Shown here: positions 8,129 through 17,600 of the stretch, in pieces | Numbering within the stretch: position 1 is the stretch's first letter | Layout: each line of letters begins with the position of its first letter | Assembly: GCA_026002265.1 (NCBI GenBank) | Contig: BOBG01000002.1 | Span: forward strand, 1 to 62,839 | Length of the DNA stretch: 62,839 nt | Direction of reading: 5' to 3' | DNA from: Spirochaetia bacterium | Lineage (GTDB): Bacteria > Spirochaetota > Spirochaetia > Treponematales > Breznakiellaceae | The notes under the pieces: model-generated | The model's input: the letters and a program-made list of their open reading frames with translations, nothing else | Database searches by the model: none | What the model was told of the DNA's origin: nothing | Program-made: the position numbers and the translations under genes

Positions 8129-9376
8129 ATGAATCCGGCATTAGAAAATTTGATTGCACGGGGTTTTTTTAAACAATGCACTGACATTGAGCAGCTTTCC
8201 GGTTTGATGGACGCTGGTCCGGTTACGTTTTACGAAGGCTGTGATCCGACTGGCCCGAGTTTGCATATTGGGCATATGGTACCGTACTTTGCGTTCCGGC
8301 ATTTGCGCGCGGCCGGGCATCATGGAATCGTGCTGATCGGTGGAGGAACTGCCCGGATCGGCGATCCCTCCGGTAAAAGTGAAATGCGTAAACTCCTTAG
8401 CTATGAACAACTTGACGCGAATGCGGCGGCTATCCACCGGCAACTGACAAAATTTTTCGGTACCGGTGAGAATATCCAGTGGGTAAATAATAAGGAGTGG
8501 CTTGGCGATCTCAATTATATTGATTTTCTCCGGGAAATCGGCAGTCATTTTTCGGTAAACCGGATGCTTTCCTTTGAATCTTACAAGATCCGGATGGAAA
8601 CTGGCCTTTCTTTCATTGAATTTAACTATCAACTGCTCCAAAGTTATGATTTTCTTCAACTATTTCAGCACCACGGCTGCCGGCTCCAGATCGGCGGCGA
8701 TGATCAGTGGGGAAATATCGTGGCCGGCGCGGATCTCATCCGGCGGATTACCGGCGCTGAAGTTTTTGGGCTGACCTTTCCGCTGGTCACGACCGCTGAC
8801 GGTAAAAAAATGGGGAAAACTGAACGGGGCGCGATTTTTCTCGATCCTGCCCAGACCGCTCCCTACGATTTTTTTCAATATTGGAGAAATATTCCTGATG
8901 CAGATATCCGGCGCTTTTTGCTGATGTTTACGTTTCTACCGGTTGAAGAGTGTGAATCCCTGACCGCGGCCGGAAAAAATCCCAACGATGCCAAGGAACG
9001 CCTGGCATGGGAAGTCACCGCTCAGATTCATGGAACGGATGAAGCGGACAAAGCTCTCTCCGGTGCAAAAGCTGCCTTTGGCGGTGCCGGTGACGAAAAT
9101 GCAATGCCGCAGGTGACTCTTTCCCACGACCGGTTTGAAAAAGGCTATAATGTGGTGGAACTTTTCTTTGATGCGGGTCTGGTTCCAACAAAGAGTGAGG
9201 GCCGGCGCCTTATCGAACAGGGCGGTGCCTTTGTGTCAAATGATTCCGGAATCCTCGTTCCAATTACAGATCCAAAAGCTGATATTCATTCCGATCAGTT
9301 GTCAGAGTCCGGATCCTTGACTCTCCGCGCTGGGAAAAAACGCTACTGCCGGGTAACTACAGGGTTGAAAATATAG
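8129..9376 (+). CDS. tyrS: Tyrosyl-tRNA synthetase
   Basis: 415 residues. Charges tRNA-Tyr with tyrosine in the cytoplasm. Class I motifs are clear: HIGH at LHIGHMVP, GGGTARIGDPSGKSEMR, the tyrosine-specific DDQWGNI, and a KMSKS variant KKMGKT. The C-terminal ~70 residues form an S4 RNA-binding domain (LVPTKSEGRRLIEQGGAFV). The length is normal for bacterial TyrRS. GGAG lies ~9 nt before the ATG. The gene starts 20 bp after the ABC ATPase stop and may share its transcript. A tRNA-Tyr gene is present at 30116-30197. Confidence 0.97.
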   Translation: MNPALENLIARGFFKQCTDIEQLSGLMDAGPVTFYEGCDPTGPSLHIGHMVPYFAFRHLRAAGHHGIVLIGGGTARIGDPSGKSEMRKLLSYEQLDANAAAIHRQLTKFFGTGENIQWVNNKEWLGDLNYIDFLREIGSHFSVNRMLSFESYKIRMETGLSFIEFNYQLLQSYDFLQLFQHHGCRLQIGGDDQWGNIVAGADLIRRITGAEVFGLTFPLVTTADGKKMGKTERGAIFLDPAQTAPYDFFQYWRNIPDADIRRFLLMFTFLPVEECESLTAAGKNPNDAKERLAWEVTAQIHGTDEADKALSGAKAAFGGAGDENAMPQVTLSHDRFEKGYNVVELFFDAGLVPTKSEGRRLIEQGGAFVSNDSGILVPITDPKADIHSDQLSESGSLTLRAGKKRYCRVTTGLKI

Positions 9377-9828
9377 AAAAAAATAGAGAAGCCGGAAATG
9401 GGTGATTGTCTTGGAATTGAATATTCTTTGAACAACTCCAAGTGGAATTCTGATCATAAAATAGATCTTTCGGAGTTTTTAACCCTGATTTCATTGTTCA
9501 AAACCCCGATTTTGATGTTTTGTACTAGAAAAAATGAGTTAGAAATGAAAAAATTCTATGTTTTAAATAGAAAATCCTAGTTCAGAACTAGAAAAAGCTA
9601 GATTTTAACTAGAAAATCATAGTTTAGAGCTAGAATCGGCAGATTTTTTGTTATAAAATCATGTTCTGGAATAAAATCCGGCTATGTTGATAGAACAGTG
9701 TTGAAAACAATATCAAAAGATTTTTCATTAAAACTGAAAAATAATATATACAGAAGAGTGCAGATTCAAATTTTTGTGCACTCTATGTTAGGGGAGAATA
9801 CTACTGCTGAGTTATATCCCGGAATATA
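9377..9828. other. AT-rich convergent intergenic region
   Basis: Separates tyrS from the convergent peroxidase gene. It holds a CTAG-rich tandem repeat (9568-9650) and a hairpin at 9755-9784 (AGAGTGCA and TGCACTCT around a 14-nt loop) that could end transcription although it lacks a T-run. A 60-codon frame at 9398-9580 has no ribosome site or recognisable similarity and runs into the repeat, so it is not called. Confidence 0.6.
9568..9630. repeat. 21-bp tandem repeat, three full copies
   Basis: Three consecutive 21-bp units starting TAGAAAA at 9568, 9589 and 9610, followed by a partial copy from 9631 and preceded by a diverged one from 9540. Unit 1 and the start of unit 2 form a perfect palindrome CTAGTTC-A-GAACTAG (9577-9591). 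The units differ at several positions, so the array is not brand new. Confidence 0.8.
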
Positions 9829-10308
9829 TTAGATCACCAATAGTTTTTCAATGTCAGCCTTAATGATTTCCGGTTTTTTATCCGGACCATACCGGTTTAC
9901 CACATTTCCCTGTTTATCAATTAAAAATTTGGTGAAATTCCATTTAATATTTGAGCCGAGTACCCCTTTTTGTTCCGATTTCAGAAAGGTGTAGAGCGGA
10001 ATTTCACCGGTGCCGTTCACTTCGATTTTTGCAAATTGTTTAAAAGTAGTGTGGTATTGTAATGTACAAAAACTACTGATTTCTTCTGCTGAACCCGGCG
10101 CTTGTTTTCCAAATTGATTGCAGGGAAAATCAAGAATTTCAAAACCCTTTTCCCGGTATGCGTCATAAAGTTCCTGTAAACCTTTGTACTGCGGAGTAAA
10201 TCCGCAATGGGTTGCTGTATTAACAATTAGCAAAACTTTACCATGATACTCAGATAAAGAAATATTTTTCCCAGTAGTATCTTGCACTGCAAAATCATAA
10301 AACCCCAT
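9829..10308 (-). CDS. Glutathione peroxidase-family thiol peroxidase
   Basis: 159 residues. Reduces hydroperoxides, in bacteria usually with thioredoxin as reductant. It has the thioredoxin fold and family motifs: VNTATHCGFTPQY with peroxidatic Cys35 (cysteine, not selenocysteine), FPCNQFGKQ with Gln69 of the catalytic tetrad, and KWNFTKFL with the Trp and Asn. Cys63 is a candidate resolving cysteine. No signal peptide, so cytoplasmic. AAGGGG precedes the ATG by 6-7 nt. The gene is 21 bp downstream of the chemoreceptor gene on the same strand. Confidence 0.93.
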   Translation of the reverse strand: MGFYDFAVQDTTGKNISLSEYHGKVLLIVNTATHCGFTPQYKGLQELYDAYREKGFEILDFPCNQFGKQAPGSAEEISSFCTLQYHTTFKQFAKIEVNGTGEIPLYTFLKSEQKGVLGSNIKWNFTKFLIDKQGNVVNRYGPDKKPEIIKADIEKLLVI

Positions 10309-10329
10309 ATCAAACCCCTTAATTAAAAA

Positions 10330-12411
10330 TTATGTCAGTGATGTAACCTTAAACTTTGACACTTCCTGCAACAGGATGCTAATATCTTTTTTATTCTGCA
10401 TACTCATGCCGTTCACATGGTTCATTGCTACGTTTATTTCCTCGGCACCGATTGCAATCTCCTTCATTCCGTTATTTATCTCCTCGGTAATATGTTCAAG
10501 GTTACGGCTTTCTTGAATGATCGCTTTACTTTCGTCCAGCATCTCATCGGAATTAATCTTTACCTGCTGGGTAATACCGGAAAGTTCTCCTACAGAATCT
10601 AAAATCTGCTGGCTGCCGGTGCTTTGCTCTTCCATAGCGGTACGGATGTGCATTTCTTGATCTGAAACGGTTTTAATTTTTAAGTTTATCGATTCAAATT
10701 TGTTTAATACCGAATCGGAAGCGTGGGTGATCTTGTTTATTGAATCTTTGATTTTTTTAAGTACAGAGGAAATGGTTTTTGACTGTTTTGAGGAGGATTC
10801 TGAAAGTTTCCGGATTTCACCAGCCACCACTGCAAAGCCCTTGCCGGCAATACCCGCGTGAGCAGCTTCAATAGCTGCGTTCATGGATAGGAGGTTCGTT
10901 TGACTGGCGATATTTTCTATTACAATGTTGATCTCCTGAAGTCCTTCGGATTCCTTGGCTATCTCCCGAATATCCACAGCTACTTCCTGAAGCCCTGCCC
11001 GTCCTACTCCGGAGGCGCTGGAAAGTTCGTTGACATCGTCAATATTAGACACCAGACTATTGGTGACTGACTGGATAGTGGCGAGCATTTCTTCTATAGC
11101 AGAGGATGACCTGGATACATCGGATGTCTGGCGGTCAATACTTTCGTTCAACTCGTTAATGTCATTGGTAATATGCCTTATTGCCGCATTTGTGGTACCT
11201 ATCGATCCGGATTGATAGTTTACCCGGACCTCGATGCTTTTTATAGTTGCAGTGATTTCGTTTACTGCCGCGGCTGTTTTACTCATATTTTCTGAAAGAC
11301 TATTGCCGAGCAGCTCAATATCCTGTGCTTGCTGCCTGATGGTAATCACTAAATTCTCAATATTCTCCACCATAGTATCAAAATCACCGGCTATTTCTCC
11401 AATTTCATCTTTTGATTGGATTTCGATTCGCTTTGTTAAATCCCCTTTTCCAACTTCTTTAATGATCGTCACCATGTATTTAAGCGGATTCCCAATGGAC
11501 CGGGCAAAGATAAGCGCACATATAATACCCACTCCAATAAAAATAATCATTACCAGTGTAAGCAAGTTCCGTAGCAGCGTAATTTCCCGCATAACAATAG
11601 CTTTCTCTACGCTAATAACTAACGTCATTTCATAATCTGGAACCGGTACAAAACTGCTCAATAATTCTCTTTCTCCGGTACTATATTCGGTGTACTGAAC
11701 CACACCGCGTTTCTTACTGAGCATGCTTTGAACTGCATCTGCTTCAGACTGTACTTTCGGATCGTTTTTTGCAGTTTCTAATGCAGAATATTGGTTCATC
11801 ACAAAATCTACGTTTGGATGTGCAATGATCACACCTCTATTATTGATGAGATAGGCGGATTCGATGCTGTTGCCGCCAATATTCCGGACGATATTACTAA
11901 AAACATCAGCACTGCTTCGAGCCAAGAGTACCTGCGAAACTCTTTTATCCACATAAATAGGAACAGCATACATAGCAACCGGCAGATTTAAAACACGGCT
12001 GACCAGTATAGAAATCGCCTGTTCACCGGCTTGAGCTTTCCGGATATAATCCCGATCCCCAAGATTTTCAAAAGTACCAGCTTTAAGGTAATTGGCTCTG
12101 CCGGTCATATCGACAATAGCGAATTCTAGAAATCCGAGCCGGTCAATATCAGAGAGTAAAGCATCTTTTTGAGAGTCAAAATCAAGAGTTTGAACCCGCG
12201 CCCGGTTTGCCAGTTCCTGCAATACCCCCAACTGAGCATGAATAGTCGTAGAAACCAATGAAGCCGCTAAATCCGCCTGATCCAGCAGAGAGTCCCTGGT
12301 ATTGTTATCTGTCATGCGAGTCGAGATAACTATGGTAATGACACCCAAACTTATTGAAACCACGAGAACCAAAAAAATTACAAAGATTGAAATGCGTTTT
12401 GAAATATTCAT
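10330..12411 (-). CDS. Methyl-accepting chemotaxis protein with periplasmic Cache-type sensor
   Basis: 693 residues from the ATG at 12411, chosen for AAGGA 9 nt upstream. TM1 is at residues ~6-28. A ~250-residue periplasmic region has double-Cache features ([29 protein letters not shown]). TM2 ([20 protein letters not shown]) is followed by HAMP ([25 protein letters not shown]) and a long signalling coiled coil. The hairpin tip [18 protein letters not shown]...[14 protein letters not shown] binds CheA/CheW. It controls flagellar rotation through the chemotaxis system. The ligand is unknown; Cache domains often bind amino acids or carboxylates. It is divergent from the uxa operon. Confidence 0.95.
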   Translation of the reverse strand: MNISKRISIFVIFLVLVVSISLGVITIVISTRMTDNNTRDSLLDQADLAASLVSTTIHAQLGVLQELANRARVQTLDFDSQKDALLSDIDRLGFLEFAIVDMTGRANYLKAGTFENLGDRDYIRKAQAGEQAISILVSRVLNLPVAMYAVPIYVDKRVSQVLLARSSADVFSNIVRNIGGNSIESAYLINNRGVIIAHPNVDFVMNQYSALETAKNDPKVQSEADAVQSMLSKKRGVVQYTEYSTGERELLSSFVPVPDYEMTLVISVEKAIVMREITLLRNLLTLVMIIFIGVGIICALIFARSIGNPLKYMVTIIKEVGKGDLTKRIEIQSKDEIGEIAGDFDTMVENIENLVITIRQQAQDIELLGNSLSENMSKTAAAVNEITATIKSIEVRVNYQSGSIGTTNAAIRHITNDINELNESIDRQTSDVSRSSSAIEEMLATIQSVTNSLVSNIDDVNELSSASGVGRAGLQEVAVDIREIAKESEGLQEINIVIENIASQTNLLSMNAAIEAAHAGIAGKGFAVVAGEIRKLSESSSKQSKTISSVLKKIKDSINKITHASDSVLNKFESINLKIKTVSDQEMHIRTAMEEQSTGSQQILDSVGELSGITQQVKINSDEMLDESKAIIQESRNLEHITEEINNGMKEIAIGAEEINVAMNHVNGMSMQNKKDISILLQEVSKFKVTSLT

Positions 12412-12490
12412 ATTTTTATTCCTTAAATAATAAGAATTAAAATCTATCAATTCCGGTACAGTCAGTCAAGCAGACATTCCAATAAAACCC

Positions 12491-12543
12491 CTTGTATAAA
12501 AGATCATTATACGATAACATAATACCCATTCTGTGTATACAAG
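12491..12543. promoter_or_regulatory. Candidate operator region upstream of uxaB
   Basis: Contains TTGTATAA (12492-12499) facing TTATACGA (12507-12514), a near-perfect dyad centred on GATC. It also contains TGTATACA (12534-12541), so that CTTGTATA at 12491 is mirrored by TATACAAG at 12536. Paired TATACAA-type dyads resemble the operators of GntR-family hexuronate repressors (ExuR/UxuR). The sites lie 10-60 bp before the uxaB start. No regulator gene is in the window. Confidence 0.4.
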
Positions 12544-12553
12544 GCAGTCAAAG

Positions 12554-14020
12554 ATGGAATCAATCACTGAAGTTATTAAAACGGTACAGCGTCCTGAAAA
12601 GGTCCTCCAGTACGGCGAAGGGAATTTTTTGCGGGCATTTGTTGATTGGCAGATCGATATTACCAATGAAAAAACGGATTTTAATGGAAATGTCGTCATC
12701 GTTCAGCCGCTGGAACACGGTCTTGGAGATGCAATAAACGCACAAAAAGGTTTGTACACAACGGTATTACGCGGAATGCAGTCCGGAAAAGCAGTGGAAG
12801 AATTCCGGCCGATTACTTCGGTCAGCCGGTGTATAAATCCTTACAACGATTTTAATGAATATATCCGGTGCGCGGAAAATCCGGATCTGCGTTTTGTTAT
12901 TTCAAATACAACCGAGGCCGGCATTGCGTACAATGCTCACGACCGGCTTGACGATACACCTCAAACATCATTTCCGGGAAAAGTTACTGCATTTTTGTAC
13001 CGGCGTTTTGAATATTTCCATGGGGATCCTGATAAAGCACTGGTATTTATTCCTTGCGAACTCATTGATAAAAATGGAGATAAACTAAAAGAAATTGTCG
13101 AACAATATGCGGCAGAATGGAATCTCGGCGATAATTTCCGGGTCTGGCTGGATTTATGCGATTTTTGCAACAGTCTTGTGGACAGAATCGTTCCCGGTTA
13201 TCCAAAGGACGAATACGGAATATTGTGTAAAAAAATCGGCTATGAGGACACTCTTTTGGATGCGGCTGAGATTTTTCACCTGTGGGTCATCGAAACAAAA
13301 TGCGATCACAGTGCGGAATTTCCTCTGGTAAAGGCTGGCTTGAACGTGATTTGGACCAACGACATGAGTTTTTACCGGACCCGGAAAGTCCGGATTCTCA
13401 ACGGCGCCCATACCTCAACGGTGCCGGCCGCGTTTCTCTATGGACTCAACACAGTTGAAGACTGCATACATGATCCTTTGATTTTTTCCTTGATGAAAAA
13501 AGGTATTTTTGAAGAAATTATCCCTTCGATGGATGGAAATATTTCAGAGCTGCAAAGCTATGCACACGATGTACTTGAACGTTTTGCCAATCCTTTTATC
13601 AAGCATCAATTACTTTCCATTACTTTAAATTCAGTTTCAAAATTTAAAACCCGGATTCTCCCTTCGATTACCGGTTATATTGCAAAAAAATCGGGTGTAC
13701 CGCCGGTATTGGCTTTTTCATGTGCAGCACTCATAGCATTTTACAAGGGGAAAAACCATACAAATAACGAATTAACCGGAATGCGCGGGAGTGAGCCGTA
13801 CCCGATTAAAGATGGAGACGCTATTTTAGCAGCATTTTCCGGATTATATAGCGACAGCACCTTGAGTCATAAAGATATTGTTCATACTATTTTGAGCAAT
13901 ACCGGTTGGTGGGGCGAAGATTTGACTCTCTACGCCGGATTTGAAGAGACGGTTGCCGGATTTTTTACCGGAATCCAGAATGAAGGCATTAAAAGCGTTA
14001 TTTCCGGACTTGTAGGTTAA
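12554..14020 (+). CDS. uxaB: Tagaturonate reductase (altronate oxidoreductase)
   Basis: 488 residues. NADH-dependent reduction of tagaturonate to altronate in galacturonate breakdown. It belongs to the long-chain mannitol dehydrogenase family and to the UxaB branch by its N-terminus (LQYGEGNFLRAFVDWQID). Other family features are VISNTTEAGI, the polyol-dehydrogenase core around FPLVKAGLNVIWTNDMSFYRTRKVRILNG split by the usual loops, and HTSTVPAAFLYG. The ATG at 12554 is chosen over 12533 because AAGG precedes it and the family starts close to this point. It is followed by uxaA with a 4-bp gap. Confidence 0.93.
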   Translation: MESITEVIKTVQRPEKVLQYGEGNFLRAFVDWQIDITNEKTDFNGNVVIVQPLEHGLGDAINAQKGLYTTVLRGMQSGKAVEEFRPITSVSRCINPYNDFNEYIRCAENPDLRFVISNTTEAGIAYNAHDRLDDTPQTSFPGKVTAFLYRRFEYFHGDPDKALVFIPCELIDKNGDKLKEIVEQYAAEWNLGDNFRVWLDLCDFCNSLVDRIVPGYPKDEYGILCKKIGYEDTLLDAAEIFHLWVIETKCDHSAEFPLVKAGLNVIWTNDMSFYRTRKVRILNGAHTSTVPAAFLYGLNTVEDCIHDPLIFSLMKKGIFEEIIPSMDGNISELQSYAHDVLERFANPFIKHQLLSITLNSVSKFKTRILPSITGYIAKKSGVPPVLAFSCAALIAFYKGKNHTNNELTGMRGSEPYPIKDGDAILAAFSGLYSDSTLSHKDIVHTILSNTGWWGEDLTLYAGFEETVAGFFTGIQNEGIKSVISGLVG

Positions 14021-14024
14021 ATTA

Positions 14025-15509
14025 ATGCAAGCACTTATCCGGATTCATCCCAACGATAATGCGGCTGTCGCGGTTCGGGCCTTCCAAAAAGGCGAAATAG
14101 ATGATCCATTAAAAATCACCGCGGTTCAGGACATTCCGGCCGGTCATAAAATTGCACTCACGACAATTACACCGGGACAACCTATTATTAAATACGGTGT
14201 TCCGGTCGGCGCAGCCACGGAGCTTATTCCGGCCGGTTCCCATGTTCACACGCACAATATGAAAACGATGCTCACCGGAGATTCCGTGTATCATTGTCCG
14301 GAATCCTTTCCACAGTATAGAATTACCGGTGAGGTTCCGGAAATTTCTGCATACCGCCGGAACGATGGGAATATCGGCATCCGGAACGAAATGTGGATCA
14401 TTCCCACGGTCGGGTGTGTAAATCATCTAGCGCAAACACTTGCAACATGGGGACAGGAACATCTCCCCGGCGATGGGGTTTTTGCATGGACTCATCCGTA
14501 TGGCTGTTCCCAGATGGGGGAGGACCATGCAGCCACTGCAACTCTTTTGGGTGACTTGGTTAAGCATCCGAATGCAGGCGGAATTTTGGTGCTTTCCCTT
14601 GGGTGTGAAAATAACAGTCCGGAATATTTTAAAAAGGTGCTTGGACCTTATGCCGAAGATTCCAGCCGGATTGCGTTTTTGACCGCGCAGGATAGTGAAG
14701 ATGAAGTCGCGGACGGGAAAAGACTGCTGATGCAGCTTGAAAGAAATGTGCAACGAGCGGTCCGGCAAAAAGTTCCGGCCTCGGAGCTGATCATCGGTAT
14801 GAAATGCGGCGGCTCTGATGGTTTTTCCGGAATCACTGCGAATCCATTGATCGGCCGGATCAGCGATCTGTTTACCGGTTGTGGGGCATCGGTTCTGCTG
14901 ACTGAAGTTCCGGAAATATTCGGTGCGGAACAAATTCTGCTGAACCGCTGTGAAAACCGGCCGGTTTTTGATAAAACAGTGGAATGTATCGAAGATTTTA
15001 AGAATTATTACCGGAATCATCATCAAGTGGTGTATGAAAATCCTTCGCCGGGAAATAAGGCTGGAGGAATAACTACCTTGGAAGAAAAATCCTGCGGGTG
15101 CGTGCAGAAGGGCGGATCCGCGATTATCCGGGGTGTGTACCGGTACGGCGAGCGGGTGCAGCCTGAAGACAAACGGGGGCTGCTCCTCCTTGAAGGGCCG
15201 GGAAACGATCTTGTTTCTACAACTGCACTTACCGCGGCCGGCGCACATCTCATTTTGTTCAGTACGGGCCGGGGAACGCCGTTGGGCGCGCCGGTACCGA
15301 CCATTAAAATTGCCACGAATTCCGCGCTCGCACAGAAAAAAACTAAGTGGATCGATTTTGATGCGGGACGGCTTTTAAACGAAAAACCAGAATCGGTGAC
15401 TGCTGATTTATTCGCTTATATCATGGAAGTCGTTGCCGGTAATCAAACTAAAAACGAAAAAAATGGGTACCGTGAAATTGCCGTTTTTAAAAACGGTGTA
15501 ACATTGTGA
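14025..15509 (+). CDS. uxaA: Altronate dehydratase
   Basis: 494 residues. Converts altronate to 2-keto-3-deoxygluconate, the step after UxaB. The N-terminal SAF domain (residues ~1-95) contains GSHVHTHNM. The C-terminal catalytic domain has RNDGNIGIRNEMWIIPTVGC, THPYGCSQMGEDH and GGSDGFSGITANP, the motifs of the UxaA/GarD iron-dependent dehydratases. Full length for the family. Tightly coupled to uxaB. The isomerase (UxaC) and the KDG kinase and aldolase are not in the window. Confidence 0.95.
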   Translation: MQALIRIHPNDNAAVAVRAFQKGEIDDPLKITAVQDIPAGHKIALTTITPGQPIIKYGVPVGAATELIPAGSHVHTHNMKTMLTGDSVYHCPESFPQYRITGEVPEISAYRRNDGNIGIRNEMWIIPTVGCVNHLAQTLATWGQEHLPGDGVFAWTHPYGCSQMGEDHAATATLLGDLVKHPNAGGILVLSLGCENNSPEYFKKVLGPYAEDSSRIAFLTAQDSEDEVADGKRLLMQLERNVQRAVRQKVPASELIIGMKCGGSDGFSGITANPLIGRISDLFTGCGASVLLTEVPEIFGAEQILLNRCENRPVFDKTVECIEDFKNYYRNHHQVVYENPSPGNKAGGITTLEEKSCGCVQKGGSAIIRGVYRYGERVQPEDKRGLLLLEGPGNDLVSTTALTAAGAHLILFSTGRGTPLGAPVPTIKIATNSALAQKKTKWIDFDAGRLLNEKPESVTADLFAYIMEVVAGNQTKNEKNGYREIAVFKNGVTL

Positions 15510-15553
15510 TATACTGATCCCCATGAATGGGTAGCATAATTGTAAAAAAATTA

Positions 15554-15559
15554 TACAAT
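15554..15559 (+). promoter_or_regulatory. -10 box (TACAAT) before pncA
   Basis: TACAAT lies 8 nt before the pncA ATG with no Shine-Dalgarno sequence, matching the leaderless layout seen elsewhere in the window. The -35 is poor (GTAGCA at the 17-bp position). The box sits in a small dyad ATTGTA...TACAAT. Confidence 0.4.
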
Positions 15560-15567
15560 AGATTATT

Positions 15568-16161
15568 ATGAATTGGTTAAAATCCGCATTGTTGATGGTT
15601 GATGTACAGAATGATTTTTGTCCGGGAGGCTCGCTGGCAGTTCCGGATGGAAACGCTGTGGTGGAACCGCTGAACATACTCTCAAAACGCTTTTTTGATG
15701 CCGGTGCGTTGGTAGTTGTAACTCAAGATTGGCACCCCTCGGGTCATAGCTCCTTTGTCGAATCAGGTGGAATATGGCCGGAACATTGTGTACAGGGAAC
15801 CGAGGGCGCGCGTTTATATAAAGAGTTGAATACAGATTGTGTGCATTTTTTCCTCCGGAAAGGTTGGCGTACTAACGTTGATTCGTACTCATCGTTCTTT
15901 GAAAACGATAAAATAACGACAACCGGCCTCGAAGGTTTTCTACGCAGCGGCACTGGAATCGGGTCCGTGTTTGTCGGCGGACTCGCCACTGATTATTGCG
16001 TGCTGTACACACTTCTCGATGCAGTACGGCTCGGATTCAAGGCTTTTCTGCTCAAAGATGCGGTGCGCGGCGTTGATTATCCGACCGGTTCTGTAGAAAA
16101 AGCGCTAAAACGTATGCAGGATGCCGGCGTCCAGTTGATTCCATCAGGAACATTGTTATGA
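15568..16161 (+). CDS. pncA: Nicotinamidase
   Basis: 197 residues. Hydrolyses nicotinamide to nicotinate and ammonia for NAD salvage. It has the isochorismatase fold with the catalytic triad visible: Asp12 in MVDVQNDF, Lys in RKGW, and Cys in GLATDYCVL preceded by the cis-peptide region. The metal site is DWHPSGHSSF plus the later EHCV. The length suits the family. The stop overlaps the pncB start (ATGA). Confidence 0.96.
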   Translation: MNWLKSALLMVDVQNDFCPGGSLAVPDGNAVVEPLNILSKRFFDAGALVVVTQDWHPSGHSSFVESGGIWPEHCVQGTEGARLYKELNTDCVHFFLRKGWRTNVDSYSSFFENDKITTTGLEGFLRSGTGIGSVFVGGLATDYCVLYTLLDAVRLGFKAFLLKDAVRGVDYPTGSVEKALKRMQDAGVQLIPSGTLL

Positions 16162-17600
16162 ATTCAACCTTAATCGATTTTTATTCTTTAACTATGGCCC
16201 AGGGCTACTGGAAACGGCACATGGATCAAAAAGTGGTTTTTGAAATGTTTTTCCGCAAACAGCCTTACAACGGAGGTTTTTCGATCTTCGCAGGTTTGGA
16301 ACCGCTCCTCAACTCCTTGCAGCATTTTAGCTTTTCGCCGGATGATCTCGAATACCTCTCCGGATTGGGAATTTTTGAGGAGGCATTTTTATCATTTCTC
16401 GCCGGTTTCCGGTTTACTGGTGCGATTTTTGCCCTTGATGAAGGTACCATGATCTTTCCCAATGAACCGCTCATCCGGATTGAGGGAACCTTAGTCGAAT
16501 CTCAGCTCGTTGAAGGAATGTTGCTCAACACCATCAATTTCCAGACTTTGATCGCCACAAAAGCGGCACGAGTCTGGCTTGCCTCCGGAAAAGGCACGGT
16601 TATGGAATTTGGACTGCGCCGGGCACAGGGGGCTGACGGTGCGCTTTCAGCTTCGCGTGCGGCCTACATCGGCGGTGCTGCCGGTACGTCTCATGTTCTT
16701 GCCGGTAAAACGTTTGGTATTCCGGTTATGGGAACAATGGCCCACGCATGGGTGATGGCCTTCCCCACTGAAGAGGAGGCTTTTCATGCCTATGTGGATA
16801 TTTATCCGAAGAATCCGGTTTTTTTGATCGATACTTTCAACACCTTGAAAAGCGGGGCGCCGAATGCCATTAAAATAGGAAAAATGCTTGCAGAAAAAGG
16901 AATTAACTTCGGCGTACGCCTTGATTCCGGCGATATTCACTATCTCTCGGTTGAGGTCCGGAAAATGCTTGACGCGGCCGGATTAACAAAGGCAACGATT
17001 TCTGTGTCAAACGATCTCGATGAATTGATCATCGCCGCGCTCCGGGCTGAAGGTTCTCCGATTAATGTCTGGGGAGTCGGTACAAAAATGGTAACCGGAG
17101 GCGGGGATTCAGCTTTTACCGGAGTTTATAAATTAGTTATGCGGGATTCCGGTTTGGGGCGCCTTGTGCCGGTGATGAAACTATCAGATAATCCGGAAAA
17201 AACTACGCTGCCGGCTTCAAAACAGGTGTGGCGGGTACGGGATTCCAGCGGGATGGCTGTGGCCGATGTTCTCGGCATCGACGATCCGGAGCATTCGGAT
17301 ATTCTTGAAAAGGGAAAAACGTACACCTTCTGGCATACGGCCGGCGATTACCGGCATTTTCAGCATACCATAGAAGGAGATGCGATTCCGCTCCTCAAAC
17401 TCCGGCTTGAATCCGGAAAGCTGACGGAAGAACACCCGCGGCTGGAAGAGATCCGGGGAAAAGTGCGTACGGAGCTGGAATCATTTGACGGATCCTATCA
17501 ACGCCTCCTCAACCCGCACACGTACAAAGTTTCGCTCACCGATCAGATGAAAAACCTTAAACTTGCCCTTGTTGAAAAACAATTTCAGGATTTTCCCTGA
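16158..17600 (+). CDS. pncB: Nicotinate phosphoribosyltransferase
   Basis: 480 residues. Makes nicotinate mononucleotide from the nicotinate released by PncA. It begins STLIDFYSLTMAQGYWKR, the family N-terminus. Other conserved parts are FGLRRAQGADGALSASRAAYIGG, GIPVMGTMAHAWVMAF, LIDTFNTLKSG and GVRLDSGD, followed by WGVGTKMVTGGG at the phosphate site. It starts within the pncA stop codon, so the two are translationally coupled. Its 3' end overlaps the convergent Nudix gene by 44 bp. Confidence 0.96.
   Translation: MNSTLIDFYSLTMAQGYWKRHMDQKVVFEMFFRKQPYNGGFSIFAGLEPLLNSLQHFSFSPDDLEYLSGLGIFEEAFLSFLAGFRFTGAIFALDEGTMIFPNEPLIRIEGTLVESQLVEGMLLNTINFQTLIATKAARVWLASGKGTVMEFGLRRAQGADGALSASRAAYIGGAAGTSHVLAGKTFGIPVMGTMAHAWVMAFPTEEEAFHAYVDIYPKNPVFLIDTFNTLKSGAPNAIKIGKMLAEKGINFGVRLDSGDIHYLSVEVRKMLDAAGLTKATISVSNDLDELIIAALRAEGSPINVWGVGTKMVTGGGDSAFTGVYKLVMRDSGLGRLVPVMKLSDNPEKTTLPASKQVWRVRDSSGMAVADVLGIDDPEHSDILEKGKTYTFWHTAGDYRHFQHTIEGDAIPLLKLRLESGKLTEEHPRLEEIRGKVRTELESFDGSYQRLLNPHTYKVSLTDQMKNLKLALVEKQFQDFP

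Noticed and set aside
9398..9580. 60-codon frame after tyrS
   Set aside because: No ribosome site or similarity, and its end runs into the CTAG repeats.
14427..15248. 273-codon open frame opposite uxaA
   Set aside because: Shadow of a conserved gene; no ribosome site and a composition typical of antisense reading (Arg/His/Phe rich).
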